From Mucor racemosus (lineage: Eukaryota > Mucoromycota > Mucoromycetes > Mucorales > Mucoraceae), in assembly GCA_027405735.1 (NCBI GenBank), contig JAPEHQ010000015.1, positions 434,001 to 498,000 on the forward strand: DNA of 64,000 bases, written 5' to 3'. Shown one piece after another: positions 50,102 through 62,224 of the stretch (position 1 is its first letter; the number at the start of each line of letters is the position of its first letter). The translations under genes and the position numbers were made by a program. Under the pieces are notes generated by a model, which worked only from the letters and a program-made list of their open reading frames with translations, was not told the DNA's origin and did no database searches.

Positions 50102-51075
50102 TCAATTGAGAGCAATCATATCCCAACCAGCAGTAATTCTATTTAATCCATCTAATTGCAATAGACTATTTCTCAATTCCTCTCGAGAAAGAAAGTTCTT
50201 TGGACACTCTTTACTTTGAAGTGTCAATCTCTTAATCCACGGGAATAAATTGATGTCGTCCAAAAGTGATTTGAATAATGGTAAATGCTCTTTATCAATT
50301 GTCAATCGTAATTCCACCAAAGCAGGAAACATTTCCTTGAACTTTCTCCAAGACTTACGGTATTGATGGCTGCTTCCAACAAGCGCAACATGTAGGTAAC
50401 TCACTTGAGGAAATACTTTGATCTGTGATGCTAATAAAATATATGAAGGGAATGATGGTAAATCTAATCTTGTCATAGTTGATTGAGATTCAAATAAAGT
50501 GCCTGATAAAAATTGTTGCAGTAGTAATAGCATGTGGTATTGTGATGCAGAAGATGAAGCTGCCATGATGTAGCCATCATCTGTTGGGTCACGAATAGTT
50601 AATTGTCGTAAATTTGTTTGAGGATAATATACTAATGTTTGATATAGTTGGTACTGGTGTTTCTTTGGCAAAAGCATATTGATATCTTGAATTATATCGT
50701 TTTTCTGTTGCTTTTTAAGAATGGCTAATATGACGGAAAGACTAGACTCATTATTGACACTTGCTTGAATTTTGTTGGTGATGAGATGGTTATTGGTATT
50801 CTTTTGTAACGCATTGTATAGATAATGAGATGATAAAGTGGGTGTAGCGCTAGTTGATTGTATTATAGTAACAGTTTGAGTCCAATTGTGCCTATCTGTC
50901 ACAAGCGATGCGAAATGCCTACATGTTCTATTGACATTGTTAGCTAAATCAATTTTCGGAAATATTTATGAGTATTTACGTACTGGGAAATTGGTGCTAG
51001 ATCTAAATGATTTTCTGCTTTGATATGTTCAAGTATTAATAGTTGTAATTCAAGAGGTAATTGAATTAATAGCAT
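50102..51075 (-). CDS. F-box-like protein
   Basis: Two exons, 51075-50984 and 50927-50102, give 305 residues. The N-terminus reads IQLPLELQLLILEHI, then DLAPISQTCRHFASLVTDRHNW after splicing, an F-box that would bind Skp1 in an SCF ubiquitin ligase. This splice uses donor GTACGT at 50983; a GTAAAT donor four bases later breaks the frame. The rest has leucine-rich stretches (LPSFPSYILLAS, FPALVELRLTI, FPWIKRLTLQSKE) like irregular fungal leucine-rich repeats that select substrates. The methionine at 51075 was chosen because upstream codons are low complexity and would precede the F-box with a 53-residue hydrophobic leader. The gene is convergent with NDUFA6. Confidence 0.75.
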
Positions 51076-53240
51076 ATTGAATTTATTGATAGAGAAAAAG
51101 ATATGCAAAGAAAATAATGAAAACGAAATGCATAAAGAATGAGAAAAAGCATTTATATCATATGCAATTAGATAATATTCAATTTTTTTTAGGGGCAAAA
51201 TAAAATTGAGGAGATGATGACTACAATCAGTCATTTATGTCATTTGCCTTGTTCTGATTCATTTATACTTGTAGCGACAATGAAAATAACTCTCTCAACA
51301 ACAGTTGCACATTCCACGCTTAAAATTAGAATTTTATACGTATATATGTACACATAAAATGACACTGTAAAAATTGTATGTAAATCGAAATTAAAATGTA
51401 AATCTCTCCCCATCTATACTAGTCAAGACATGCATTATAATGATACAATTTAAACAATAACGCTTATGAAACACTACATTACATTACCACAAAAAGGCAA
51501 CTCGTGTTACTTCTCTCCCTAATCTGAATTGCCTTTTATAGCTACATTACTTGAAAGCAGCTAATCAATTGCTAGCAAAGAAAACATATGTTTCTACGTA
51601 CTTCGGTAAAATGACGGATTATTTGTTATTGAAAGTGAATTGGTTAGTCTGTTTGAGTTTATAATCTTTAAATAAATAAGGGTGGAAACAGTATCATCAA
51701 TATAGGTATAAGCAGCTCGTACTGTCGCAGGCCTGTTTTACTTAATTACAAGAAGCCTTTCATCGTACTGTACCAATAGTTAGAATAATGTTTAATGACA
51801 ATGCAAAGACGAGTTACTAAATAATTGTATTTCTTTGCTTCTGTATATTCTTGTTCTCCTCTTCCTTCTTCTCTTTGGCCGTTCTTCTTCCTCCTCTTTG
51901 TTTGGATGTGCGTTGCCGTTGTATATATGATTCCTTTTCTAATTTTGCCTGTGAAATACGACCATATGACTTTAAAAATAAGGTGACATTAATTACATTA
52001 ATAAGGCAGTTTGATTTGAAGACTTTGTTGAACATCTCTACAAATTCAAACATAGACTATGCAAAACATGATGTAAAATTTCTAGCCACTTTTCCGAGTT
52101 AAGATTCCGTAATTTTATATTTGGCGAGAACTGGTGAGCTTATTGACCTTAATAAGTGTAAAGTGTAAAGTGTAAGTAACAGGTAAACAACATGTTGTTC
52201 AGACTTACCGAATGCACAATGATCGATGATGGAAGCTTATATATAAATACTTGTAGAATTTATTCCTACCTATTTCCATGTAGAGTGACAACTTACTTGG
52301 ATCAGTATTCATATAGAAATAGCGTTGCTGTCGAGCCATGTTTTGCAACTAGATTTCTAGCACAAGCTCGGCTCGACAACATCGCTATATACATCATAGA
52401 AGCATAGAAGAGATCGTATTTTTAATTGTTTTTAATAAAATTGCGCAGTAAGTGATCTATCAGAATTACAATATTCCAAATATAATAGACAGAAGATCTG
52501 GCAAGTTCCATTTTTCACTAGCTGGTCCCTGCCATCCAGGAACTAAAATAAAAAATAATTTATAGCAATATTACTACTGAAACGTAACATATTTTATATC
52601 CATACACGTTTATAGATTGGTATAGTGTAATAGTTTCTATTGTCACATTTGATGGATTCTTGTCCATATTAGATCTCAATCACATAATTCCAGTAGCTAT
52701 ATAAACCCACAGTTATAAATCCATTCGAATAAACAATAGTACTTTTTATGTTGAATTTAATTATATAAAGCCTCGATAAACCAATAAGCTATAGATGCAC
52801 TTTGGCAATGCTTTTCTCAGCACACATTAGACTGTGGAAGTTGCCCTTTGAGGTAATTGTGTCAAAGATGTGTATTGGCTCTCATATAAAGTTGGAAGTT
52901 AATAGGATTGAATTCGCCAAGACGAGGGATTTATTACCGGTTTTTTACTGTTGTAAAAAGTAGGTTTCAGGTGGTTTTTAAATGATTTTGGAGTTTGTTC
53001 GCCCAATATTGAGTCGCATTACGTGGAATATTCAACAAAGATGTACACCTTACCTCTATGGGCCATTAATATCAGTCTAAAACTAGAAATGCTAATACTA
53101 GAATATAACTGCACTGGTCAAACATTGACCAAAACTGATGACCAAGGGTGACCTAAAATTGATTATAAAAAATTGATCACCTAAATTAAGGTGTTAATTT
53201 TTTGAATTATAAAGATTGATCTAAATCTACTAAGCTGTTT
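51076..53240. other. Intergenic, no gene seen
   Basis: AT-rich spacer between the F-box gene and the right arm. Short frames at 51851-52102 and 52192-52407 lack recognisable features. A tandem AAGTGTAAAGTGTAAAGTGTAAG word lies near 52155-52175. 53105-53180 carries repeated TGACCAAAA / TTGACCA words just outside the arm boundary. Confidence 0.5.
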
Positions 53241-54481
53241 TGTATTTTTTGTTTCAGCCAAATATATTGATTTTTCATCGAGAAAATCAAAATAATAGTC
53301 GATATCATAGCTTACAGCTTATGGTAACTGGGTTCCAAAATTTATTTTAAAAAATGGACGAAAAATGATGAAAAAAACAAAATCGTTTAATTGATCATGA
53401 ACTGAAAAGTAAGTCGACCTAGTATACTAAATAGCTTTTGTACAGTTTTAAATTCTACATCCATCTAAATAAAATTCCGACAAACATTTTACATTAAATT
53501 TTGCGCAAAATGCAATTGAAATTTTGGAGGTTTTTTGAAGATACTCATCACTTTTTACAAGTATATTCAAAATATAACTAATTGAAATGATGCGCAAAAC
53601 AATTATCTATCGATCGAGCTATTATTTAACTTTTTAGCTACATTTTTCGTAGAGAAAGCAAGATTTTTGTCCAAATTTTTTTCAGTTTCAAAATTTGGGA
53701 TGAGGGTATACAAGGGGAAAATGGACGCCAGAAATGGAGGTACCTTTTTGTACACATTTTTGAGGATATCTCCACGAAAAATCAATATTTTGAAAAACTC
53801 TAAATTGGGTCCGAGAGAGCTTAACGAGCTTAATGACATGAATACAAAAAAAATGTTGCTCAATTTAGCCAATATTTTGAAACCTATTATAAAAATGTCA
53901 AAAAAAATGAAAAAAAATAAAGGTGCTCAGAATTTTTTTTTATTCAAATATGTTATAGAGCGCTTTAAAACAAGTAAGTTTTATTATTAGAGAGTGTTAG
54001 TATAGCTTAATTTTTTCTAGAGATATGAAGCCTCAAAGTTTTCAATCCATTAGCAGTGAAATACACGTAAAAAATCTGAAACCTTAGTGCTGAAAGATTA
54101 ATACCAACTGTAAAAAGTAGGATATTTTCGGATACTTGTTTTTGAATTAAAGGTGAACATTTAAGGTACATTGGCATATAGTTTTATCTTGGTGTTATTT
54201 AGTGAGAAAAAAGTAGAACAGCGATGAAAAGTGAAACCCAGTTTTCAAGGAATAAGCAGTGAATTTTATGTGTTTTTGAGCCTTTCATGAGACATAACAT
54301 GAATTCAGAAATAGCTAGCATAATGCGACTAATTCATATCTATTTTGTGGTCTCTGAGGTATATCTTAAAAAATGTTTATTATGAGTTTAGTTATAGAAA
54401 GAAGACATACTCTGATTTTGAAAATTGAAACTATGAATTTTTTTTTGAAAATTCAAATTTAATATTAAAATTCATTTTAAT
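53241..54481 (-). repeat. Repeat A, copy 4 (inner end of right arm)
   Basis: Inverted relative to copies 1-3. Essentially identical to copy 3 beyond 53640. The first 350 bp have several substitutions, for example TATACTTGTAAAAAG where copy 3 has TATGCGTATAAAAAG. Confidence 0.85.
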
Positions 54482-55129
54482 TTATCGAGGGTAGTTTCTT
54501 CGTGTACTAAAGCAAGTCAAAATAGGTTGTGATGAACAGAACGAACAGAATAAAACGTAATTTTTTTATTGATTAATTAGTAAGAAAAATAATTACACAA
54601 ATATCATATAGCGTGATTGTTTAGCTTCAACATAGAAAAATCTAAAAATCGTTTCTTATTATATAAACTGTATTAACAGATATTGTTTTTCTATGGAGAT
54701 CGGACGAGATCTAGTATTTTCAACGTTGATGACCGTAACTTTTATAGATTATAAAATTTTTGTTACTGTATAGTATATATATACACGTTTTATCTACTAC
54801 TAAGTTTTGGTATATATACGTAGCGCTATTTTGTATTTATTGATTGTATACTCACTGGAAACTCTACTTATATTTTCAAGTGAAATAAAGTCAGCTTTTG
54901 CATTATTGTACCTAGCATAATTACATGGTATACAGTAGGGCAAAAATAATAGGTTTTTCTTTATATTTCGGTCAGGAGTAAAGGTTTTTTTGTAAACTAA
55001 ATTGCTGCTGATACCCAAAAAATAGCAGTAATATATCCAAAAGAAAAAAAATATGGTTAAGTTACTCAATATTGCACAAATCGAGAAAAACAAAACAAAG
55101 GATAAGTAGAAGGACGGCAATTACAAAAA

Positions 55130-55282
55130 GCAAACATAGAGGGGACGTTTTTCCTAGTTGCTAGACTTATGCGTTTTACAACTAGTTCAAACGGAGACGT
55201 TGTGGGTTCGACACTCGCGTAAGCGGATTTTCTTCGAACTTGTGCTTGCCGGGCTAGAATCGCAGCTAATCATCCCCTCGCT
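55130..55282. repeat. GAGGGGA/TCCCCTC block, right-arm copy
   Basis: Reverse complement of 39284-39436 with no difference noticed by eye. It carries the same purine tract next to the integrase stop and the same box-B-like word, GTGGGTTCGACAC. Confidence 0.4.
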
Positions 55283-55360
55283 TTTTTTTCGTTTTACGGT
55301 CGTATGCTGAGATATATATTTTGCAGTAGATTTAAATAAATGTATACAAAAGATTATATA

Positions 55361-56863
55361 TTAAGATAAAAGTTGTTTTGCTCTATCAATACGAGGAATA
55401 TACCAAAATTTATCCGGTTTAGAGCCATCATAATGAACAGAATGTAAGTGATCAGTGTGAACCCAGGATTTGTAAGTCTTTCCTACAATTTCTTGGACCT
55501 AATAAAGGTTGTAATCAAGATTTGTTTTTAAGACCGCATATGGACCCATCCAATTAAATTCAAGGCCCTTTTTGGATTCACGACGCCTTAATATTACATA
55601 ATAATTGCCCATATTAAATACTTGCGTCTTGTCATATTTTAATAAACCATCCCATCTTGCGTTATCTTGCCGAGCTTGTATAATCATTTTCACCTTGGCT
55701 TCAAATCTCGTTTCTCGAAGATTGTGCATTCTAGCAAGCACATTCTCCACTACTAATTCAGGATTGCGTTCAGTCAATGGATCCATAAGAGAACAACGAG
55801 AATTCCCAGGAAGGACTGGATCGTGACCATATACTAAATAGAAAGAACTATTGTATAACTTGTTGTTGCATGTTTTCTAATGCGACAAGAGAACAAAAAA
55901 GCAGAATCAATATATTCATCTCAACTATAAACTTGTCCTTTAAAATATTTAGTGAGCATATGTTTGAAAGTGTGGTTCAGTCTGTCACACTTCGAATTAG
56001 TTCTAGAATAAAATGCTGAGGTAAACATGTGGTTTGATTGAATCTTATGCATATACTGTTTCAAAGTTCTATTCAAAAAATTGGCACCACGGTCAGAAAC
56101 CAATTCAATAATAGGGAAACCAAATTTCATCACAATTTCTTCATATAAAAACTTGGCAATTTTATCAGCCGTAGCAGAATTGAGGGAACGAGCAATAGGC
56201 CAATTTGTCTTGTTGTAATCGACAGCCATAATAATCCATCTAATACTATTGGCACTGTAGTCTTGGGTAATTCACTAATATAGTCAACAACGTACCAAAG
56301 AGTAAAAGGAGCAGGCACCTCTAATGGTTTTATTGGGGCATGGCGGGTTTTTGTTTCATTACGAGGATGATGCAATTGACATTCAGGACAAGTTTTAAGC
56401 CAATATTTAATATTTTTTCTCGTAGACAGCCACCACACACGAAGTTCATTAAATGACACACAGTTAATTGTCCAGAATGACCAAAATCACAATGAAAGTC
56501 TTCAATTAAGTTAGCACGACGAGAAAACATAATAAACTTCAATCTAAAAACTTCTTTACTACCATTTTCATGATTAAAATTCAAACGCCAAACAACATTG
56601 ACGATCATTTCAAGGTTCGCTTTCTCTTTCTCCAACTGAACCCGCCATTTGTCTGGCCAGTCTTCCTTCCTTTTCTTAAAAAATATAGGCCAATCTTGGC
56701 AAGTATCGGACAATTGCAACACCTTATTAAAAATGGTATTAGACGGCTCATACAAATATTCAGGCTCCATCAACATTCTATCAGGCTCACAATCAGGTCC
56801 TTCCCTGCAACTTAACAAATCAGGAATGACATTGTTATCTACATAAAGTAAGCCCTCCATTAA
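55361..56863 (-). pseudogene. Dead Ty3/gypsy integrase fragment, right-arm copy
   Basis: Identical at the protein level in every frame piece to the left-arm copy, with frame breaks at the mirrored positions. An already broken element was therefore duplicated, or the two copies have been kept alike by gene conversion. It has the same zinc-binding and core motifs (CPECQLHH, VSDRGANF). Confidence 0.88.
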
Positions 56864-56870
56864 GTGGCTA

Positions 56871-57060
56871 TACAGTCGAACCTTAATTTTTATATCCAAT
56901 CTCGATACCTAAATTTCACAGCTGCTGGAGATATTTAAACAGCCCCGTCCGGAGTGTCCGGTAATTTTTTCTAGAAATTTACAGCTTGGAAATATTATTA
57001 GACGACCGCGTCCGGAAATTGTTCGGTGTTTTTTTTTGGAAGAGTTAACCTTGGCAAAAA
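56871..57060 (-). repeat. pogo/Tc1-like transposon end, copy 3 (right arm)
   Basis: TA followed by CAGTCGAACCTTAATT at 56871, reading inward to GACCGCGTCCGG. It mirrors 37506-37695. Confidence 0.6.
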
Positions 57061-57620
57061 TGTGGATTACATATTCAATTTATATAAAAAAACACTTTCT
57101 TTAAAAGCCACGCTCAGGAGTTTATAAGTGAACCAAAAAAACTGTTGATCCAATTTTTTTTTTTAATTCCAACCTTTTTAATTTGAGCTGAAAAAGTAAG
57201 TACTGTATCTGTAGTATTGCAAAGGTAATTATACTACTGTATCTGGCCGAGGTCCATCCAGAAGTGGTCAAATTGGTACCAATTTATTAGTATAATGTAT
57301 CCTACAAATTCTTGTATAATAGTTTTCGAAATAAACTTTTTTATCCCATTATTTTATTAATATCAACCCAAGAAAAGTGATTTTATTGAATTATCCGAAA
57401 GCGTAAAAACAATATAAGCCCAATAAAAGTAGAGGATTTAAATAATAGACGCCAAAGCAACCCAACAATTGAATAATGTTAATAGTAACTTATCTCATGA
57501 AGGCATGAAGCAATAAGAATTCGATGCTGACCAGTAATAAGCAAATATTTATTAAAATCAAAAGAATAATACTACCAAAATAGAATGATGTTTTTTTCTC
57601 ATGTAAACACCAATCGTACC

Positions 57621-57759
57621 CTATGAAGAAAAAATCTCTTAATTCTCTTAATTGTGTTACACTACTAAAGAAAATAAGAAAATTTTCATTGCTGATTTTT
57701 TTTTGGATTTCGTCTTAATATGGCACAATTAAGAGAATTAGGAGGTTTTTTCTTTATAA
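57621..57759. mobile_element. MITE, family M, copy 3 (right arm)
   Basis: Ends CTATGAAGAAAAAATCTC and GGTTTTTTCTTTATAA. This is the mirror of 36809-36946, with a few substitutions in its outer half. Confidence 0.82.
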
Positions 57760-58732
57760 TGGTAGCGACATATGTAGCTTTTTTGCCTATTATTCATGTT
57801 AGATCTCGCTTCAATTTCATATTGAACCTGAAATATCCAAATATAATTGAAATAAATAAATACCTTTAGAATCCAAGACCTGAGACGGTTCGGGGCTTTT
57901 TTTTTCAATTTATTAGTAATAAAGACGCTACGTTCTCCTTGATATTATCACCTGTAGTCTTTATTTAATTTTTTTAGAAGTAATTGTTATTTACAGTATA
58001 CGTATATACCTCTCAGCGTATTTTAGCTGAAAAACGATGTGTGTAATGAGTCAAACATTTCAGTTTCATTCATGCAAAACCTTGCCTCATTCCTTATATA
58101 AATACTACAAGGAAATCATTACATGATTCCTTATAGATTTATCTGTCCTGTTACACTCCCTTTGCTTATATTCATTCATTAATAAATATCTAATTTACAA
58201 TTAAGAACACCAACCTTCATCAATCCAGTGATCACCAATTTATAATAGCAAGAATAATATCTATAAGCATATTATCCACCTTTGTTGTTAGTCCAAAATT
58301 ATAGATCATTACAATGTAATACGATGGTAATATGGCCAAAGTGAGCGGATAAAAAACGATTTAGGAATATAGAAAGCCAGTAGAATGTATCAAATGTTGC
58401 GTAAAACGTTAGAGTATGCGCTTTGTTTTACCATCGTATCCGGCAAGGTAATATGAACGCACAGTTTACCCTGCAGTATTCCGTGGTAAGGTAATACATT
58501 CGTATTACCTGCATATTCCCTGGATATTCAATAAGACTTAGTCGCAGTGTTTTACTGTTAATATGTAATTAGCGTGTGAGCGTGTGTCACCACCTAAACT
58601 TGATTGGTATATATAAATAGATTCATTTAGATTAGTTATATAATTAGAGAATAGTATTGTTCATGCAGTAATAATTATCCTGAAGTCCTTTTTTAAGGAT
58701 AAGTTAAATTTAGTGACAAACCAATTTCTAAC

Positions 58733-58814
58733 CACTACGGCCAAACTATGCTTCTTCCCATGGGATTAATGATCTGCACAGGTGGGCAGAATAAAATTTT
58801 TTGTGCAGATCATT
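58733..58814. repeat. Hairpin-forming relic next to a solo LTR
   Basis: 13-bp arms, AATGATCTGCACA at 58768-58780 and its complement at 58802-58814, around a 21-nt loop. The upstream word CCACTACGGCC also occurs near 32908 before a similar but imperfect hairpin (ACCTGTGCTGCACAA...TTGTTGTGCCCAGGT). Confidence 0.5.
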
Positions 58815-59052
58815 ATTGTCGGTTTTCGAGGATATTAAACATCCAATTTTGAAGCCAATTCTATTTCTAACTCATATTAAAATGTAATTCTTATAAATAG
58901 TCTTTTAAACCAAGACCTAGAAGCTCTTGGTTCTTTCTTTACCATTAGTTTTTCTAGTAATAAAGCCTACGTTCTCCATGATAAATGTTACTAGTCTTTA
59001 TTATTATTCTTTCTATAAATAAGATTGTATGTATCCATAAACTCTCAATTAT
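58812..59052 (+). mobile_element. Solo LTR, family B, copy 3
   Basis: The body at 58817-59047 (231 bp) has TGTCGG...CTCTCA ends and a perfect 5-bp target duplication ATTAT at 58812-58816 and 59048-59052. It inserted at the edge of the preceding hairpin. Confidence 0.92.
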
Positions 59053-59686
59053 TATGCCCAGATGAGCAGAACAATGAGATCAAGGTTTCTTAGTCAATTT
59101 ATTAAAGTATAACAATTATAATATAATTAATAGCGAAGATAATTTGAATGGTTTAAAGCAGATGTGAGTTACTCTGATTCCACAAAATTGCCTTATTGAC
59201 GAGATATATCGATTTGAAGTTTGGGATTTGAAAGAGGTCTACCCATGTTCTTTTTTCAGGGACTGAATGGGAACAACGATGATAACAACTTGTTTGGCAA
59301 CACTGAAAGTATTTATTTCTTTGTAAATTTCTGATTGTAACACACAAAATCGACTGATTTAGAGTTATTTTTCTTTTTTCTTCCCTAATATTTCCTCAGC
59401 TCTTTTATTTTGTTTAAAACTACAGTGAAAAGACCAGTATTTTTATAAACTAAAATTAAGTAGCAGGTACCAGTACATGTTTTTCCTATTGTTTATTTGG
59501 AAATAAATTATTAATTGTAAATTTTAGGACACGTTATAATATTTTTCTTGAACAAAGAAAGCATCCAAGACTTAGTCATTATGTCCCATTATCTACGTTA
59601 TAATCAATGCTTTTTTGGTCTAAAATCGATATCTACCTTCTGAAAAATTGGTGATTATAAAAGTATGTACAGTATTCACTTAATTT
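59053..59686. other. Spacer between repeats, no gene seen
   Basis: AT-rich DNA with no second copy in the window. A minus-strand frame at 59153-59347 has no recognisable domain. Confidence 0.45.
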
Positions 59687-61531
59687 GAATGAATGAATAA
59701 ACTTATATTAGTCTATTTAGCTTCTAAAAACATATTTGTTTCTATTTAGTAGCCAACAACAGCCAAGGAGAGGAAAACGAGATGTTCACTTGCATACCAC
59801 TACCAACTCTCAAAGGTACACCATAATTATTACTTATTAGCTTGTTATTAACAATTGATCACGTTAATAAATCAATTTTTATAGGTCAAAAGTAAGTTTT
59901 TTCTGATAAAGCATTGAATAAATTGGCTTGGGACAAAGAGGATAAAAAGGTGGCAATAGATTCCAGCAATGGCATGTTTACGTTTATAATAATATTGGAG
60001 AGGTAAGACTAAAATTTAATGTAAATCACCTCTAGCGCAATAATTATAAAGTAAGACTATATTATCATCAAATAAACTACTACACAATAATATTAATATA
60101 ATTTATAAAGATTTACAACAATAAGCTTGAATCAAATGGGTACAGCATTGTAAATTCTTGAAAAAGTCCTCAAGTATTATAAAATCTCTTATCTTTAAGA
60201 CCTACAAGGCTTATAAGCGGAATATTAATTTAGAAAATTATTTTTGTCTAGATCATCAATTTTGACATTTTTAATTTTTTTTTTCTGGTTTTGCAAATCT
60301 AGAGTTAAATTATATTACTAATTATAAAAATAAAAAATATACACATATACAGCATTTAGCGTTCTATTTGCTCAATAAAAAATAACAAACATTTTTATTG
60401 CAAAATATTACATGAAAATCCTTTAACCAAAATTCAGTTTTTGGGGCAAAAGTGCATATTTTTATTACTTAACGTTTAATATTAAGCTTTTATAAAATTT
60501 GTATTAGCTATGGCTACAATTTTCTCTCACAATGTAGTATATTTAAACGTTGATTTTGGTATCAAAATTTGATTTTTCTGTTTTTTGATAAAAATCATGA
60601 GTGTTGGTAAGGATAAAATGAGTCACCAAAAATGTCCGCTACAAAATCTGAATTTTCAGATCGTACGTGGTTAAATATAAGCAAAGTTTGAAAAAAAACA
60701 GCTTTTTTATTTAAAACTTAGATATATACCATAGTATAAGAGACTTAGCCATTCAATCTTGCTATGCTCAATTATGGCGTTACTCTACGGGCTCGCTTTT
60801 GCAATTTTTTAATGAATCTATGATATGACAGCCGGTGTTTCTGGTAGAAAATGCATGTTTCTATGATAACAGATATTGCCTATTTTGTTTAGTTTATGGG
60901 TTGATGCACTGTAATGCTGCTTTTACATTGGCTGAAATGAGCAATTTAACAGGGTTTTAATTGCACTAAATAATGTAAAGCCTTGAAGATTCTTTTCTAC
61001 GTGTGTTATTTCTCTCTTTTTGTTTTCATGTTCCAAGGATATAATTCACCGTTTGATAAGGAATATCAGACTATCAAGCTGATGATATTCTTATCTTTTA
61101 TCTGAATACTACGCATGCTAACGTAAGGGAGTAATTTTTTTAATATAGGTAACAGTCGTTATATTAGAGACTGATATTTTCATTTATTAACTGCATTCCA
61201 AGGTCAAATATCATTATTTACTACAGTATTTTTGGACATATTTCTTGATTACCAGATCAAATCTAAGGCGATAATAATATTCACATCTACATAATCAAAA
61301 GCAAAAACTGGCTACAAACTCACGAAATGTTCCAAAAAAAGTGATAAAATTTTACATGATATAGAAGCAAAAAAAAGAAAAAGAAAATTTTAATGCCTTA
61401 CCTAATAACCATAGTTTTGATCATCGTAGCTATACTTGAAATAAATCTTTTTACAGCTGACAATCGTAAACTAACATAGTAAGTTTAAAGAAGGTTAATT
61501 TGTTTAAGTTTTATGTGCGATAAAGTAACAT
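59687..61531 (-). repeat. Segment X, copy 2 (inverted)
   Basis: Reverse complement of 33534-35365. Its ATGTTACTTTATCG end (reverse strand) now abuts Y at 61532, whereas in copy 1 the opposite end of X abuts Y. A decayed WD-gene piece near 59890-60005 (KALNKLAWDKE, then KKVAI) reads on the plus strand with lesions different from those in copy 1. Confidence 0.75.
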
Positions 61532-62195
61532 CTGCAGTAGAATTACATACTAAAAACGCTTGATAATAATAAAACAACCTAAATTGCAAGTGTCACTCAT
61601 AAAATATGATGCCACTTGATATGTGAACAACAATAATAAACAAACGCTTCAACTGAACACAATAACAAACGCATGCTAAAACTATGAAATACCTTTTTGA
61701 ACCATACATGTCGTGTAGATGATAGCACCCTTGATCACGGCGCAATTAATTACACAAATGACATATACTGTATATCAAAACAGGATTCTCCAAATCAATA
61801 ATAATAATAAACAAAGATATCAATTTAGTCAACTACTCATCTATATCGAAGTTGCACTATCAATATAAATAAGATTCAAGCATATAAAAACTACCCCTTA
61901 AAAAGCAAGGTTACATAAAATAGATATAACGGAAATAAACAAAACAACCATTTTCCAAAAAGTCAATATTGTCATACTTGACATACCATCCCTTATGGTC
62001 AATGCTCTACATGATTTACCCCTTGAAATATTAAATCAATACCAATGTACTCAAAATTAGAAGATTACTAAATATACATCCATTCAAGCCTGATGGTATC
62101 CAACTTCTCCAAATCACTATAAATACCCTCATACTTTTTCAATTATTTTAAATCTTCAGAAATGTTTTGTAAAAAACTTTGTTATTTACTGCAAT
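61532..62195 (+). repeat. Segment Y, copy 2 (without the MITE)
   Basis: Same orientation as 35366-36258. It provides the empty site for MITE M1 and ends about 30 bp before the possible start of the last gene. Confidence 0.82.
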
Positions 62196-62224
62196 TCCAA
62201 TCATATTACTTTTTTCAATATAAC

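Larger units (their letters stand above)
53241..58610 (-). repeat. Right arm of the long inverted repeat
   Basis: Reverse complement of 36258-41325. It begins inside repeat A at TGTATTTTTTGTTTCAGCC. 53580-57706 is nearly identical to the left arm; both flanks are more diverged. About 270 bp near 58050-58320 are absent from the left arm. It holds repeat A copy 4 (53241-54481), the second dead integrase, a pogo-like end (56873-57060) and MITE M3 (57621-57759). Confidence 0.9.

Noticed and set aside
50944..51234. A longer N-terminus for the F-box protein from 51234
   Set aside because: The extra residues are low complexity and hydrophobic, and the F-box starts directly after the methionine at 51075.
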